Source: Pseudomonas sp.
GTDB lineage: Bacteria; Pseudomonadota; Gammaproteobacteria; Pseudomonadales; Pseudomonadaceae
Assembly: GCF_030690725.1 (NCBI RefSeq)
Contig: NZ_JAUYGD010000082.1
Location: 1 to 47,721 of the forward strand
DNA length: 47,721 bases
Reading direction: 5' to 3'
Below the pieces are notes generated by a model. It worked only from the letters and a program-made list of their open reading frames with translations, did no database searches and had not been told where the DNA came from. A program made the translations under genes and the position numbers. This document shows positions 16,158-23,440 of the stretch, piece by piece; the stretch's first letter is position 1; the number at the start of each line of letters is the position of its first letter.

Positions 16158-16997
16158 ATGAAACTCGCAGTCGCCATTATCCACGGCATCGGCACGCAAC
16201 CCGACCTGCGTGACGACGAAGGCCAGCACGCTTTCGCCCAGAGCCTGATCGCCGGGCTGCGCCAACGCCTCGGCGCGGAGGCCGACGAGGTGGCCTTCCA
16301 GACCCTGTACTGGGCCAGCGTGCTAGACAAGCGGCAACTGGCTTTTCTCGACAAGCTGCGTGACCAGCCCGTGCGATGGCGCTGGTTGCGCCGCATCGTC
16401 ACGCTGTTTCTCGGTGATGCCAGCGGTTACCGCAAAGTCAGCCAGGCCTACGACACCACCTATGAAGAAGTCCATCAGTGCCTGCGCAGCGGCCTCAATG
16501 CCTTGCGCGCCAAGGTCGATGCCGATACCCCACTGGTGGTGCTGGCGCACTCGTTGGGTGGGCATATCTTCTCCAATTTTGTCTGGGATCAGCAGCGCAT
16601 CAACCAGGTTGAAGAGTGCCCACTGGACCCCTTTCTGGCCCTGGAAACCCTCAGCGGATTGATCACCTTCGGCTGCAATATCCCGCTGTTTACCTTTGCC
16701 TACGACCCGGTTGTGCCGATCCGCTTCCCCGGCCACTGCCTGACTGACGCGGTGACCGAGCAGGCGCGCTGGCTCAATCTCTATGCCCCCGCCGACCCAC
16801 TGGGTTACCCGTTGCGCCCACTGCCCAACTACGCTGCCGTGGTCGCCGAGGACCGCGCCATGCCAGTGGGGCCCTGGTACAAGCGCCATACCCCGTTGAG
16901 CCACTTGGGCTATTGGGATGACCGCGGCTTTCAGCGTTATATCGCCCGTTATCTGCAGCAATTACTGGCGGTCTGCACAGGCTCAGAGAAGGCTTAA
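16158..16997 (+). CDS. Alpha/beta hydrolase-like protein
   Basis: The 279-residue protein starts MKLAVAIIHGIGTQ, a strand followed by the HGIG oxyanion motif, and carries the elbow LAHSLGGH with Ser132. The later segment TPLSHLGYW could hold the catalytic His. The substrate is not identifiable; the fold suggests an esterase or lipase. AAGGA is 8 nt before the ATG at 16158, so this start is preferred over the in-frame ATG at 16149. It follows the patatin-like gene by 50 nt, which hints at a joint role in lipid turnover. Confidence 0.82.
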   Translation: MKLAVAIIHGIGTQPDLRDDEGQHAFAQSLIAGLRQRLGAEADEVAFQTLYWASVLDKRQLAFLDKLRDQPVRWRWLRRIVTLFLGDASGYRKVSQAYDTTYEEVHQCLRSGLNALRAKVDADTPLVVLAHSLGGHIFSNFVWDQQRINQVEECPLDPFLALETLSGLITFGCNIPLFTFAYDPVVPIRFPGHCLTDAVTEQARWLNLYAPADPLGYPLRPLPNYAAVVAEDRAMPVGPWYKRHTPLSHLGYWDDRGFQRYIARYLQQLLAVCTGSEKA

Positions 16998-17186
16998 CCA
17001 CCCTCTTCCTCGCCCAGTTTCTCGGCTTACACGATTAAAACTGTGATTTATCGGACAATTCCGTGCATTTTTTCGCCAACATGTGACTTAGCGGTCAGCT
17101 TCGTTCATCAACGCATATGACTGGCAAGCGTGAGTCTACCGTTTGCCCCTTTGTGTATTTGGGATCACCTCGGAGAAACCGACCCC

Positions 17187-17456
17187 ATGAACGCACCGCT
17201 GCGTTTTAACGAAGCTTTGCTGATTGCCGACCGCGCCTTTCAACCTTTCCAATGCGTCGCCTGGGCCCCGCAAGATGGCACTGGCAACCTCAGCCTGAGT
17301 GTGATCGACCGTACCAGCACCCGCCTGCTCGGCCGTACTCAACTGTCCAGTACCATCTACAGTGACCCGGTGCAATTTGCCGATGTGCTCAAGCAGTCCC
17401 GTGAGCAACTCAGCCAGCAAGGTTTCACCCTGGAGCCATGGAGCATGCCGGAGTAA
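17187..17456 (+). CDS. Small conserved-type protein of unknown function
   Basis: The 89-residue cytoplasmic protein (MNAPLRFNEALLIADRAFQP...) has alternating hydrophobic strands in its middle, LSLSVIDRTSTRLLGRTQL, and a charged helix near the end. No known domain is recognised. The start at 17187 has GGAGA upstream; the frame is open from 17130 but without a better ribosome site. A clear terminator follows. The 190-nt space before it (16998-17186) is AT-rich and could hold its promoter. Confidence 0.7.
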   Translation: MNAPLRFNEALLIADRAFQPFQCVAWAPQDGTGNLSLSVIDRTSTRLLGRTQLSSTIYSDPVQFADVLKQSREQLSQQGFTLEPWSMPE

Positions 17457-17470
17457 TCGACGGCTGCAAC

Positions 17471-17513
17471 AAGGGCTCTGAGCTGCCAATCGGCCCCTCT
17501 TGTCAGAGCCCTT
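17471..17513 (+). terminator. Hairpin terminator after the 89-residue protein gene
   Basis: AAGGGCTCTGA (17471-17481) pairs with TCAGAGCCCTT (17503-17513), followed by CTCTCCCT. The loop is 21 nt and the T-tract is poor. Confidence 0.65.
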
Positions 17514-17626
17514 CTCTCCCTCGCCGCACCGGCGACGCTGAGCTGGCAATATCTGTGGGTTTATTGTCCTTGTTGCCAATTACTCGTTAAGCGCAGACTG
17601 CATCCATCGCTTATCGAGCTACCCCT

Positions 17627-18622
17627 ATGGATGCCCCGCGAACCATCGCCTGCCTGCTTTATCCGCATGTTATGAGCCTGGATCTGACCGGCCCATTGCA
17701 GGTATTTGCCTCCGCCAATGACGAACGCCAACGCCAGGGTTTGCCCGCCGCTTATCGCCTGCTGGTACTCGGCCAGCAAACTGGCGCGATGCCTACTTCA
17801 GCGGGTTTCCAACTGGTTGCCGAACAGGCCTGGAGTGCCACAAACCCGACACATATCGACACCCTGCTGATCCCCGGTGGCCAGGGCGACAAAGCGCAAT
17901 GTCAGAACATTGAACTGCTGACCTGGCTACGTAGCGCCGCGCCGCAGATCCGGCGAGTGGGCTCGGTCTGTTCCGGCGCATTGATTCTCGCCGCCGCCGG
18001 CCTGCTCGATGGCCGCCGCGCCACTACTCACTGGGCCGATCTCGACTGCCTGCGTCAGGAACATCCGCAGGTTGAGATCAGTGGCGACTGCCTGCACACC
18101 TATGATCCGCAAGACGCTGCTGGAAATGGTCATATTTTTACCTCAGCAGGGGTTACCGCAGGGATTGATCTGGCGCTGGCTCTGGTCGAAGCCGATCTCG
18201 GCCGGCCACTGGCATTAGCCGTGGCCAAGCGCCTGGTGCTGTTTCTGCGTCGCCCTGGCGGACAGGCGCAGTTCAGCGCGCTGCTGACTCCAGAACCGAG
18301 CCGAGTGCCACGCCTGGCCAGCCTGCTGGAGTGGATACCGCTGCACCTGCATGAGGACCTGTCGCTGGCAGCTCTGGCCAGGCAAGCCAATATGACGCCA
18401 CGCACTTTATCGAGAACCTTCAACCAAGAACTGGGCATGGGCCCAGGTCGCTATGTCGAGATTGTGCGCCTGCAAGTGGCGCGCAGCCTGCTGCAGAACG
18501 CACAGGCATCGATCAGCACGGTGGCGCGATTGAGCGGCTTTAACCACCCGGAAAACCTGCGCCGCACCTTTCACAAGCACCTCGGCATCAGCCCACAGGA
18601 ATATGCCGAACGCTTCGCCTGA
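17627..18622 (+). CDS. GlxA-type transcriptional regulator (DJ-1/PfpI plus AraC HTH)
   Basis: In this 331-residue protein residues 5-190 form a DJ-1/PfpI-like amidotransferase fold with the elbow GSVCSGALILAAAGLLDGRR (Cys115). Residues about 230-331 form an AraC/XylS DNA-binding domain with two helix-turn-helix units (LAALARQANMTPRTLSRTF and ISTVARLSGFNHPENLRRTF). Members of this group (GbdR, CdhR, ArgR-like) activate catabolism of quaternary amines or amino acids, but no such target genes lie nearby. The DUF1272 gene 23 nt downstream may be in the same transcript. Its effector is unknown. Confidence 0.92.
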   Translation: MDAPRTIACLLYPHVMSLDLTGPLQVFASANDERQRQGLPAAYRLLVLGQQTGAMPTSAGFQLVAEQAWSATNPTHIDTLLIPGGQGDKAQCQNIELLTWLRSAAPQIRRVGSVCSGALILAAAGLLDGRRATTHWADLDCLRQEHPQVEISGDCLHTYDPQDAAGNGHIFTSAGVTAGIDLALALVEADLGRPLALAVAKRLVLFLRRPGGQAQFSALLTPEPSRVPRLASLLEWIPLHLHEDLSLAALARQANMTPRTLSRTFNQELGMGPGRYVEIVRLQVARSLLQNAQASISTVARLSGFNHPENLRRTFHKHLGISPQEYAERFA

Positions 18623-18645
18623 ACACCTCACCCAAGGAGCCTGCC

Positions 18646-18837
18646 ATGCTGGAACTACGTAGCAATTGCGAATGCTGTAAGCGGGACCTGCCGGCCGATA
18701 GCCAGGACGCTTTTATCTGCTCATACGAGTGCACATTTTGCCGCGACTGCGTCAGTCACACATTGCGCGGGAGCTGCCCGAACTGCAGTGGAGAATTGCT
18801 GCAGCGGCCACGACGCATGATCGCCGAGGCGAAATAA
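18646..18837 (+). CDS. Cys-rich DUF1272 protein
   Basis: This 63-residue protein contains nine Cys arranged as CxCC, CxxxCxxC, C and CxxC (positions 8-47), including the block CTFCRDCVSH. This is the DUF1272 pattern and looks like a small zinc-ribbon or RING-like metal-binding domain. AAGGAG lies before the ATG. It closely follows the GlxA-type regulator, and co-transcription is likely. The function is unknown. Confidence 0.88.
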   Translation: MLELRSNCECCKRDLPADSQDAFICSYECTFCRDCVSHTLRGSCPNCSGELLQRPRRMIAEAK

Positions 18838-18838
18838 A

Positions 18839-18859
18839 AAGCGCTCCAGAGGAGCGCTT
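18839..18859. terminator. Terminator between convergent genes
   Basis: AAGCGCTCC (18839-18847) pairs with GGAGCGCTT (18851-18859). On the minus strand a run of Ts (TTTTTATTTC) follows, so it mainly ends the unknown gene at 18868-19251. It also lies at the 3' end of the DUF1272 gene. Confidence 0.85.
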
Positions 18860-18867
18860 ATCCAGGC

Positions 18868-19251
18868 TCAGTTTGGCGCTAACAACGAGCGAAAGCGCGA
18901 GTCGCTGCGCGTCGGCTCCAGGGTGTAAAGCTGTTCCTTTTTGTCGACCCAGGTATACAGCTTGTACTCCTTGTCACTGTCGCCGCAGTGCTTACCCAAA
19001 CCATAAACCGTCATATGGCTGGGAGCATTACCGTAGGTGAAAAACATCGAGCAGGTGCGGTTGCGACCTTTGTCACGCCAGGTGTAGTGGTGTACCACTT
19101 GCTGGCCGATGTACAGCGCATCGCCGTCAACCGTCAGGTTGCCGCGATCAAGACGATCAAACAGGAAGTTCATCGCATCGATCTCAAAACCGTCATGGTT
19201 GAAGTCTGCGAGGTTGCCTGCAAGCGTGATGGCTGAGTTCAAAGTAGGCAT
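18868..19251 (-). CDS. Protein of unknown function, member of the TTCC-box regulon
   Basis: The 127-residue protein is not recognised. The N-terminal half (MPTLNSAITLAGNLADFNHD) leads to a segment rich in aromatic and charged residues (VVHHYTWRDKGRNRTCSMFF, YKLYTWVDKKEQLYTLEP) that looks beta-stranded. No signal peptide is seen. The ATG at 19251 has GGAGAG upstream, whereas the ATG at 19266 has none. Its promoter region carries a minus-strand copy of the TATTTCCTGCTGAA box (19319-19332), shared with the Mor-like and DUF2589 genes to the right. Confidence 0.72.
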   Translation of the reverse strand: MPTLNSAITLAGNLADFNHDGFEIDAMNFLFDRLDRGNLTVDGDALYIGQQVVHHYTWRDKGRNRTCSMFFTYGNAPSHMTVYGLGKHCGDSDKEYKLYTWVDKKEQLYTLEPTRSDSRFRSLLAPN

Positions 19252-19318
19252 ATCAGGTCTCTCCATGTGAAGTAGCTGCCAATTGGCAGGCCTATCTCAA
19301 CGCCCTGCTGCCTTGCGC

Positions 19319-19332
19319 TACAGCAGGAAATA
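19319..19332 (-). promoter_or_regulatory. TTCC-box copy (minus) upstream of the 127-residue protein gene
   Basis: The minus strand reads TATTTCCTGCTGTA, 13 of 14 identical to the box before the Mor-like gene. Its end lies 67 nt before the ATG at 19251. The box contains TTC-N5-GAA-like dyad symmetry, though the last half reads GTA here. Confidence 0.6.
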
Positions 19333-19369
19333 CTTCCGCAGCGACCTACTGGATTGACATGATGGGCAC

Positions 19370-19383
19370 TATTTCCCGCTGAA
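19370..19383 (+). promoter_or_regulatory. TTCC-box copy (plus) upstream of the signal-peptide protein gene
   Basis: TATTTCCCGCTGAA matches the box before the Mor-like gene at 13 of 14 positions. It ends 55 nt before the ATG at 19439 and is divergent from the copy at 19319-19332. Confidence 0.62.
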
Positions 19384-19438
19384 CAGCTGCCTATGGCCCG
19401 GGCACCTTGCCAGCTCCACTACCCTCTGGAGCTTGATC

Positions 19439-19897
19439 ATGTTGATACGCAACCTGTCCTTCCTGCTGATCCTGACCAGCAGCTTGAGCCATGCCATGAG
19501 TACAGAAAACCTGCCTGAAACCACCCTCAAGGCTTATGGCCAATCCCTCGCGGTTGGGGCTGGAAGCAGCCAATGGCAACAGCTCTGGCAGCGCACCCGA
19601 GCCGCCGGATACTTCAACCAGGACGGCGCGCAAGTACGCTTCACGCTGCCCATGAAGCTGATTCCCGAACTGGTCAGTACAACCCTGCGCGACGCCCACA
19701 GCGTGCGGCCAGGCAAAGGCACGCAGGCACTATACCGTCGTGATTTTGCCCCCCGCGTGGTCGGCACTGAAGGCTCGCACGCGCTGACGGCGATCTGCCT
19801 GAACGTGGATTGGCGCAGCCTGCCTGACCACACACCGACCACCGACAGTGGGCAGATGGGCAGTGTCAGTCTGCTGCTGGTGCAACCTTGCCAGTAA
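19439..19897 (+). CDS. Exported protein of unknown function next to the muramidase
   Basis: The 152-residue protein has a Sec-type signal peptide (MLIRNLSFLLILTSSLSHA, cleavage after about residue 19). The mature part has two Cys near the C-terminus (AICLNV and LVQPCQ) that could form a disulfide in the periplasm. No known domain is recognised. GGAG at 19428-19431 supports the ATG at 19439 over the TTG at 19433. It converges on the muramidase gene and carries its own TTCC box. A periplasmic partner or inhibitor of that muramidase is a speculative role. Confidence 0.7.
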   Translation: MLIRNLSFLLILTSSLSHAMSTENLPETTLKAYGQSLAVGAGSSQWQQLWQRTRAAGYFNQDGAQVRFTLPMKLIPELVSTTLRDAHSVRPGKGTQALYRRDFAPRVVGTEGSHALTAICLNVDWRSLPDHTPTTDSGQMGSVSLLLVQPCQ

Positions 19898-19913
19898 TCA
19901 TTACACCCGCAAA

Positions 19914-19939
19914 ACTGCCCAGCCTCACGGCTGGGCAGT
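19914..19939. terminator. Bidirectional hairpin between convergent genes
   Basis: ACTGCCCAGCC (19914-19924) pairs with GGCTGGGCAGT (19929-19939) around TCAC. On the minus strand TTTTGCGGG follows. Confidence 0.8.
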
Positions 19940-19946
19940 GTGCTGT

Positions 19947-20501
19947 TCAGGGCATGCCCTGGGACAGCAGTTCGGCTTCCTGGCGCCGACGGCTGGTGTA
20001 GCGGTCGCCAAAGTTCAACAGATTGGCATGGGCAGCGCTCCAGTCATGCGCCACCACCTGTTTCCAGAAATTCGGCGTGCGCGAGGCAAGATCACCGTAC
20101 TGAAAAGCCACTGAGGCGATAACGGTCTGCATCTGCGCCGGTAACTGGGCAAAATCGCCACCTCCGGACTTGGCATAACTGGCCGCCAAGCGATTGATAA
20201 AGGGCTCCTTGTAGGCCTCATCAATCTGCTCCGCCTCTGCCGCTGTGATGTTGAGCGGCTGCGCGGCCAGCCGCGCTACCGCCGCCTGCCCGGTCAGGCC
20301 AAGGTAGGGACTTAACCGCTCAAGCAGGGCATCAGGCAGATCCAGCGCCTGCAAATCAGCCAGCTTGCGCTGCCCGAGGTCAAAGCCTGTTGCAATGGTG
20401 ACGCCGCTACGGCTATTGCCGGCGTCGGGAACATAACCCTTGGTCGCTGGCCCGCCTTCCAGGTTGGCGATAAAGCTGAAGTAAATCGAGTAGTGAGACA
20501 T
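19947..20501 (-). CDS. Pesticin-like muramidase (T4-lysozyme-type fold)
   Basis: The 184-residue protein resembles the C-terminal muramidase domain of pesticin, a T4-lysozyme-like fold that cleaves the peptidoglycan glycan chain. Predicted catalytic residues are Glu15 in ANLEGG, then Thr35 and Asp41 in SGVTIATGFDLGQ. The C-terminal half has RTPNFWKQVVAHDW and RYTSRRRQEAELL, as in such lysozymes. There is no signal peptide, transport domain or receptor-binding domain, so it would need a holin, a secretion system or lysis to reach the wall. GGAGG precedes the ATG at 20501; a TTG at 20507 is rejected. It is divergent from the Mor-like regulator. Confidence 0.85.
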   Translation of the reverse strand: MSHYSIYFSFIANLEGGPATKGYVPDAGNSRSGVTIATGFDLGQRKLADLQALDLPDALLERLSPYLGLTGQAAVARLAAQPLNITAAEAEQIDEAYKEPFINRLAASYAKSGGGDFAQLPAQMQTVIASVAFQYGDLASRTPNFWKQVVAHDWSAAHANLLNFGDRYTSRRRQEAELLSQGMP

Positions 20502-20580
20502 GTGCAATCCTCCGTTTATGGGGATTGGCAGTCGATCACCGGCAACAAATGCATATCAGCTTGAAGCATTTCCCCGCGCA

Positions 20581-20606
20581 TTCAGGGGGGTATATTTCCT
20601 GCTGAA
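20581..20606. promoter_or_regulatory. TTCC box (plus) with degenerate minus-strand copy, muramidase/Mor intergenic region
   Basis: TATTTCCTGCTGAA (20593-20606) ends 60 nt before the Mor-like ATG. Immediately left, TTCAGGGGGGTATA (20581-20594) reads on the minus strand as a 10-of-14 match and lies about 80 nt before the muramidase ATG. Together they form an imperfect inverted repeat. A TAGCAT hexamer about 26 nt after the box centre could be the -10 of the regulator gene. Confidence 0.6.
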
Positions 20607-20666
20607 AAAACAACCCGTCCTATTCCTAGCATCCTTGGCAGTCCACGAGACAACAAGGAGGACCCC

Positions 20667-21050
20667 ATGGACGAGAATGACCTGCAACAGGTCGACATCA
20701 AGCTACTGCCCCACTCACTGCAGGAACTGATCGAGTGTATCGGTCTGGAAAGCGCATACCGACTGACCTGCGCCTTCGGCGGCCGCCCCAAATACATTCC
20801 CAAATACCCTGCCCGTTCCTCGCTAGCCCTGCTCCTGCCGCCGCAAGCGCTGGACGCTCTGATCGAGCGTTATGCCGGAATCGCTATCGAGATACCCAAA
20901 GCCGACCACTTCTGTCGACAGATACGCAACCTGCAGATCGTCCAGCAAAGCTCGGATGGTCTGTCGCGTAGCGCTCTGGCTGACAAGTACGGTTTGAGCC
21001 TGCGCCAGATCGGCAACATCCGCCGCCAAGAGCATGAAACTCATAGGTAA
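20667..21050 (+). CDS. Mor-family transcriptional activator (phage Mu middle-operon regulator type)
   Basis: The 127-residue protein matches the Mor/C family of phage Mu. The N-terminal dimerisation part is LPHSLQELIECIGLESAYRL followed by FGGRPKYIP (38-45), and the C-terminal helix-turn-helix is LSRSALADKYGLSLRQIGNIRR (about 99-120). Mor dimers bind a dyad upstream of promoters that lack a good -35 and recruit RNA polymerase. AAGGAGG precedes the ATG. The TTCC box, with TTC-N5-GAA symmetry, lies upstream of this gene and of several neighbours, making it the natural candidate for the regulator. No other phage genes surround it. Confidence 0.88.
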   Translation: MDENDLQQVDIKLLPHSLQELIECIGLESAYRLTCAFGGRPKYIPKYPARSSLALLLPPQALDALIERYAGIAIEIPKADHFCRQIRNLQIVQQSSDGLSRSALADKYGLSLRQIGNIRRQEHETHR

Positions 21051-21051
21051 G

Positions 21052-21065
21052 TAGTTCCTGCTGAA
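21052..21065 (+). promoter_or_regulatory. TTCC-box copy upstream of the first DUF2589 gene
   Basis: TAGTTCCTGCTGAA begins one base after the Mor-like stop codon, matches the box at 13 of 14 positions and ends 64 nt before the ATG at 21130. A TAGCCT stretch lies about 25 nt after the box centre, similar to the spacing at the Mor promoter. Confidence 0.62.
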
Positions 21066-21129
21066 CCTCAATTACGAGGCTCCATAGCCTGAGACTGCGC
21101 ATTTCGCGCATACGATAAGGAGATTGACT

Positions 21130-21792
21130 ATGTCCCAGATTGATACCGGCCTGATCGGTTCCGTCATCAACGCATTGCCGCTCGATCGCATGATTTCAGG
21201 GCCATTGCAGGCCATGATCACGGCTCAGGTGCAGGCGAGCAAAGCCTATGCCGACTTCCTGATGGCGGTGTGCATCAAAGATGGCAAAGCGGTGTCCGTA
21301 CAATTCGACTACGACGAAACCCTGGTCGACGAAAACGGCGTTTACAAAGGCACCGTCACCAAGAAGATGCGCATCCCGCTGCTGGCGGCCATCAGCCACC
21401 CCAACATCACCATCGAAGAAGGCTCCATCGACTTCGAACTGACCATCAGCCAACAAGCTGAGGACACCAGTGAAACAGCTGGTGAAGGCAGCTTCGAGGC
21501 CAAGCTCGGCTGGGGGCCATTCAGTGTCTCGGTGAAGGGCTCGGTCAGCCACAAGTCGACCCAGACGCGCAAAACCGACACCCGCGCCCGTTATGCCATC
21601 AGCACCAAGATTGCCCGTCAGGACCCACCTGAAGCGCTGATGCGAGTGATCGACTTCCTCACTGATGCAGCGACCAAACCGGTGTTGATGCCCAGCGAGA
21701 AGGCCACGCTTGCAACTGATCCGTTGCCTACTGACGCCGTGCTGGAGTCGCCGAAACCAGCCGCCGCTGATGACGGCACAGCCAAGAAGTAA
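21130..21792 (+). CDS. DUF2589-family protein A
   Basis: The 220-residue soluble protein is assigned to DUF2589 from its overall pattern. It has an N-terminal helical region (MSQIDTGLIGSVINALPLDR), a beta segment MRIPLLAAISHPNITIEEGS, a strand region GWGPFSVSVKGSVSHKS, and YAISTKIARQDPPEALMRVI near the end, then a low-complexity Pro/Ala/Lys tail. The function of the family is unknown. AAGGAG (21117-21122) supports the ATG at 21130. It is probably in one transcript with the second DUF2589 gene, but a hairpin lies between them. It is a divergent paralogue of the protein at 21853-22425. Confidence 0.8.
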   Translation: MSQIDTGLIGSVINALPLDRMISGPLQAMITAQVQASKAYADFLMAVCIKDGKAVSVQFDYDETLVDENGVYKGTVTKKMRIPLLAAISHPNITIEEGSIDFELTISQQAEDTSETAGEGSFEAKLGWGPFSVSVKGSVSHKSTQTRKTDTRARYAISTKIARQDPPEALMRVIDFLTDAATKPVLMPSEKATLATDPLPTDAVLESPKPAAADDGTAKK

Positions 21793-21801
21793 GCGCACCC
21801 T

Positions 21802-21826
21802 GACCCCGCTTCGGCGGGGTCTTCCT
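21802..21826 (+). terminator. Hairpin between the two DUF2589 genes
   Basis: GACCCCGC (21802-21809) pairs with GCGGGGTC (21814-21821) around the stable TTCG tetraloop, followed by TTCCTT. It could be a terminator or a partial attenuator that lowers expression of the downstream genes. Confidence 0.65.
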
Positions 21827-21852
21827 TAGATCAGTAAGCGAGGAGTCCACCC

Positions 21853-22425
21853 ATGGCACTGTTTTCCAGCAAGAAAGAACCGATGAGCGCCAGTGATTTG
21901 AGCCATATCACCCGCGGTCTGCATCAAGCGGCGGCGGCGACCCATAACCTGGTCGCCCAGCAGTACATCAAGTTGTTTGACCAGTTCTTTGACTACAACC
22001 CGGACGACCTTGGGACGCCCATGAAGGCGAAGATGGTGGAAGTTAGCCTGGATGAGCAACACACCATGAACATCCCGCTGATCGCCCTGGTCGCCCCACG
22101 CGGTCTGGGGCTGGAAAGCATGAAGGTCGATCTTTCCGTCAAGATGCACGGTACCGAACTCGAAAAAGCCAGCCACGCCCTGGAGAATGGCGAACTGCAA
22201 AGTGAAAAATTCTTTGTCACCTTCGGCCGTGAAAAACGCCAGGGGCAGGAACGCGACCCGGATGAAATCACCATCAGCATGGAATTCAAGGCCTGTGAGC
22301 CACCGGAGGCGGTGCATCGGCTGATTGAGGAGTACACCAACCTGATCAGCCCGATTCGCCTGGCCAAACCCACGCCAGCCGTGATTGAAGGCGAACCAAC
22401 AGCGCCCCAACCTGCCACGCCCTGA
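21853..22425 (+). CDS. DUF2589-family protein B
   Basis: The 190-residue soluble protein shares three blocks with the preceding protein. These are an N-terminal helix with many Ala/His (THNLVAQQYIKLFDQFF), the strand pair MNIPLIALVAPRGLGLES with DLSVKM, and FKACEPPEAVHRLIEEYT, which parallels the QDPPEALMRVIDFLT of protein A. It lacks the GWGPFSVSVKG block. AGGAG precedes the ATG. A membrane-protein gene starts two bases after its stop, so translation is likely coupled. The function is unknown; cytoplasmic or membrane-peripheral location is inferred from the absence of a signal peptide. Confidence 0.75.
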   Translation: MALFSSKKEPMSASDLSHITRGLHQAAAATHNLVAQQYIKLFDQFFDYNPDDLGTPMKAKMVEVSLDEQHTMNIPLIALVAPRGLGLESMKVDLSVKMHGTELEKASHALENGELQSEKFFVTFGREKRQGQERDPDEITISMEFKACEPPEAVHRLIEEYTNLISPIRLAKPTPAVIEGEPTAPQPATP

Positions 22426-22427
22426 TC

Positions 22428-23096
22428 ATGCACAGCGTGGCGATAAGCCTGGTGTATAGCTTCAGCGCGATAGCCTGGTTGCTGTTCTGGCGTCGTAGCC
22501 TCGCGATGCCAGCCCTGCTGCAGCGCTATCCACTGTTACTGGCCCCCTGGCTGGGCGGCGCACTGGTGCAGTTGATCGGCGCGGCGCTGGTGCTGCACCC
22601 GGATACGTCAGCCGGCAAGGAATTCGAAGCGGTGCTGTTCGATGTACTGCATGCCCGCGCTGACCTCGTGCTATCCGCGTCGGCCAGCATCCTGGTGGTC
22701 GCCACTGTGGTCTACGGTATGCAACAGCAATCGCCACCACCGCAGACGTTTATCCGCTTGATGTCTTATGCCATGGTGGCGCTATTGGGATTTATGCTGC
22801 CGATTATCTGGATACCGCAGACGCAGACCGAATGGATGCGCCTGCTGCGGCATATACAGACGGCAGCATTCAACTGGGGCCTGCTACTGGTCTGCGCCGG
22901 TTTGATAACCCTGCTCGAAGACCTGATGCGCGGTGAGAACAGCGCCGTAACCAGCGGCCACGGCACCGAACCCTTAGTCGGAGCCCAAGGTCATGTTGCG
23001 GTCGCCGCTGCTGGCGCTGATTCGCCAACGCTGACCCAAGGCGTAGAACACCCCCAAACCGCCGAAGAACGCCATAAACACGCCGCCGGCCAGTAG
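22428..23096 (+). CDS. Four-helix membrane protein of unknown function
   Basis: The 222-residue protein has predicted membrane helices at about residues 5-22, 36-56, 80-100 and 110-127, with a further hydrophobic stretch near 143-162. The tail of about 50 residues is polar and low in pattern. It begins 2 nt after the DUF2589-B stop. The last 123 nt overlap, in convergent orientation, the 3' end of the next gene, which uses the same DNA to encode its second membrane helix. The polar tail is therefore probably read-through rather than a functional domain. No family was recognised. Confidence 0.68.
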   Translation: MHSVAISLVYSFSAIAWLLFWRRSLAMPALLQRYPLLLAPWLGGALVQLIGAALVLHPDTSAGKEFEAVLFDVLHARADLVLSASASILVVATVVYGMQQQSPPPQTFIRLMSYAMVALLGFMLPIIWIPQTQTEWMRLLRHIQTAAFNWGLLLVCAGLITLLEDLMRGENSAVTSGHGTEPLVGAQGHVAVAAAGADSPTLTQGVEHPQTAEERHKHAAGQ

Positions 23097-23384
23097 CACC
23101 CATAGCTCACTGGTTGCGACCGGGTCAGTGGCAGCAGCGTGGATCATCCACAAGCCCATCAGCGACAGGCTCAAGCCGACACTCACGCCCAACACGGTAC
23201 GCAGTCGGCCGCTGTGATGCCCTTGGTGCTTCTGGATCAGCTCCAGCAGCTCTTCGATATCCTCAGGTTGCACGCCAGTGTTTGCATCGTCGACCAGCTC
23301 AACTGCGCCAAAGACCAAGCGCATACGGATGGCTTTATCCAGCCACCCCGGCTCGCTGGTGTTAATAACTACTGATTTGCTCAT
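22974..23384 (-). CDS. Two-helix membrane protein of unknown function
   Basis: The 136-residue protein has a soluble N-terminal part (about 1-60, with an acidic helix EDIEELLELIQKH). Two hydrophobic segments follow, VLGVSVGLSLSLMGLWMIHA (about 64-83) and LWVLLAGGVFMAFFGGLGVF (about 94-113), and then a short polar tail. GAGGGA precedes the ATG at 23384. A TTCC-box core is found upstream on the minus strand. It converges on, and overlaps by 123 nt, the membrane protein above. Confidence 0.72.
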   Translation of the reverse strand: MSKSVVINTSEPGWLDKAIRMRLVFGAVELVDDANTGVQPEDIEELLELIQKHQGHHSGRLRTVLGVSVGLSLSLMGLWMIHAAATDPVATSELWVLLAGGVFMAFFGGLGVFYALGQRWRISASSGDRNMTLGSD

Positions 23385-23440
23385 GACAAAATCCCTCGCT
23401 AGGTATGGAGTCTCAGCCTAGGGGGCGATACTCAAGCAAC

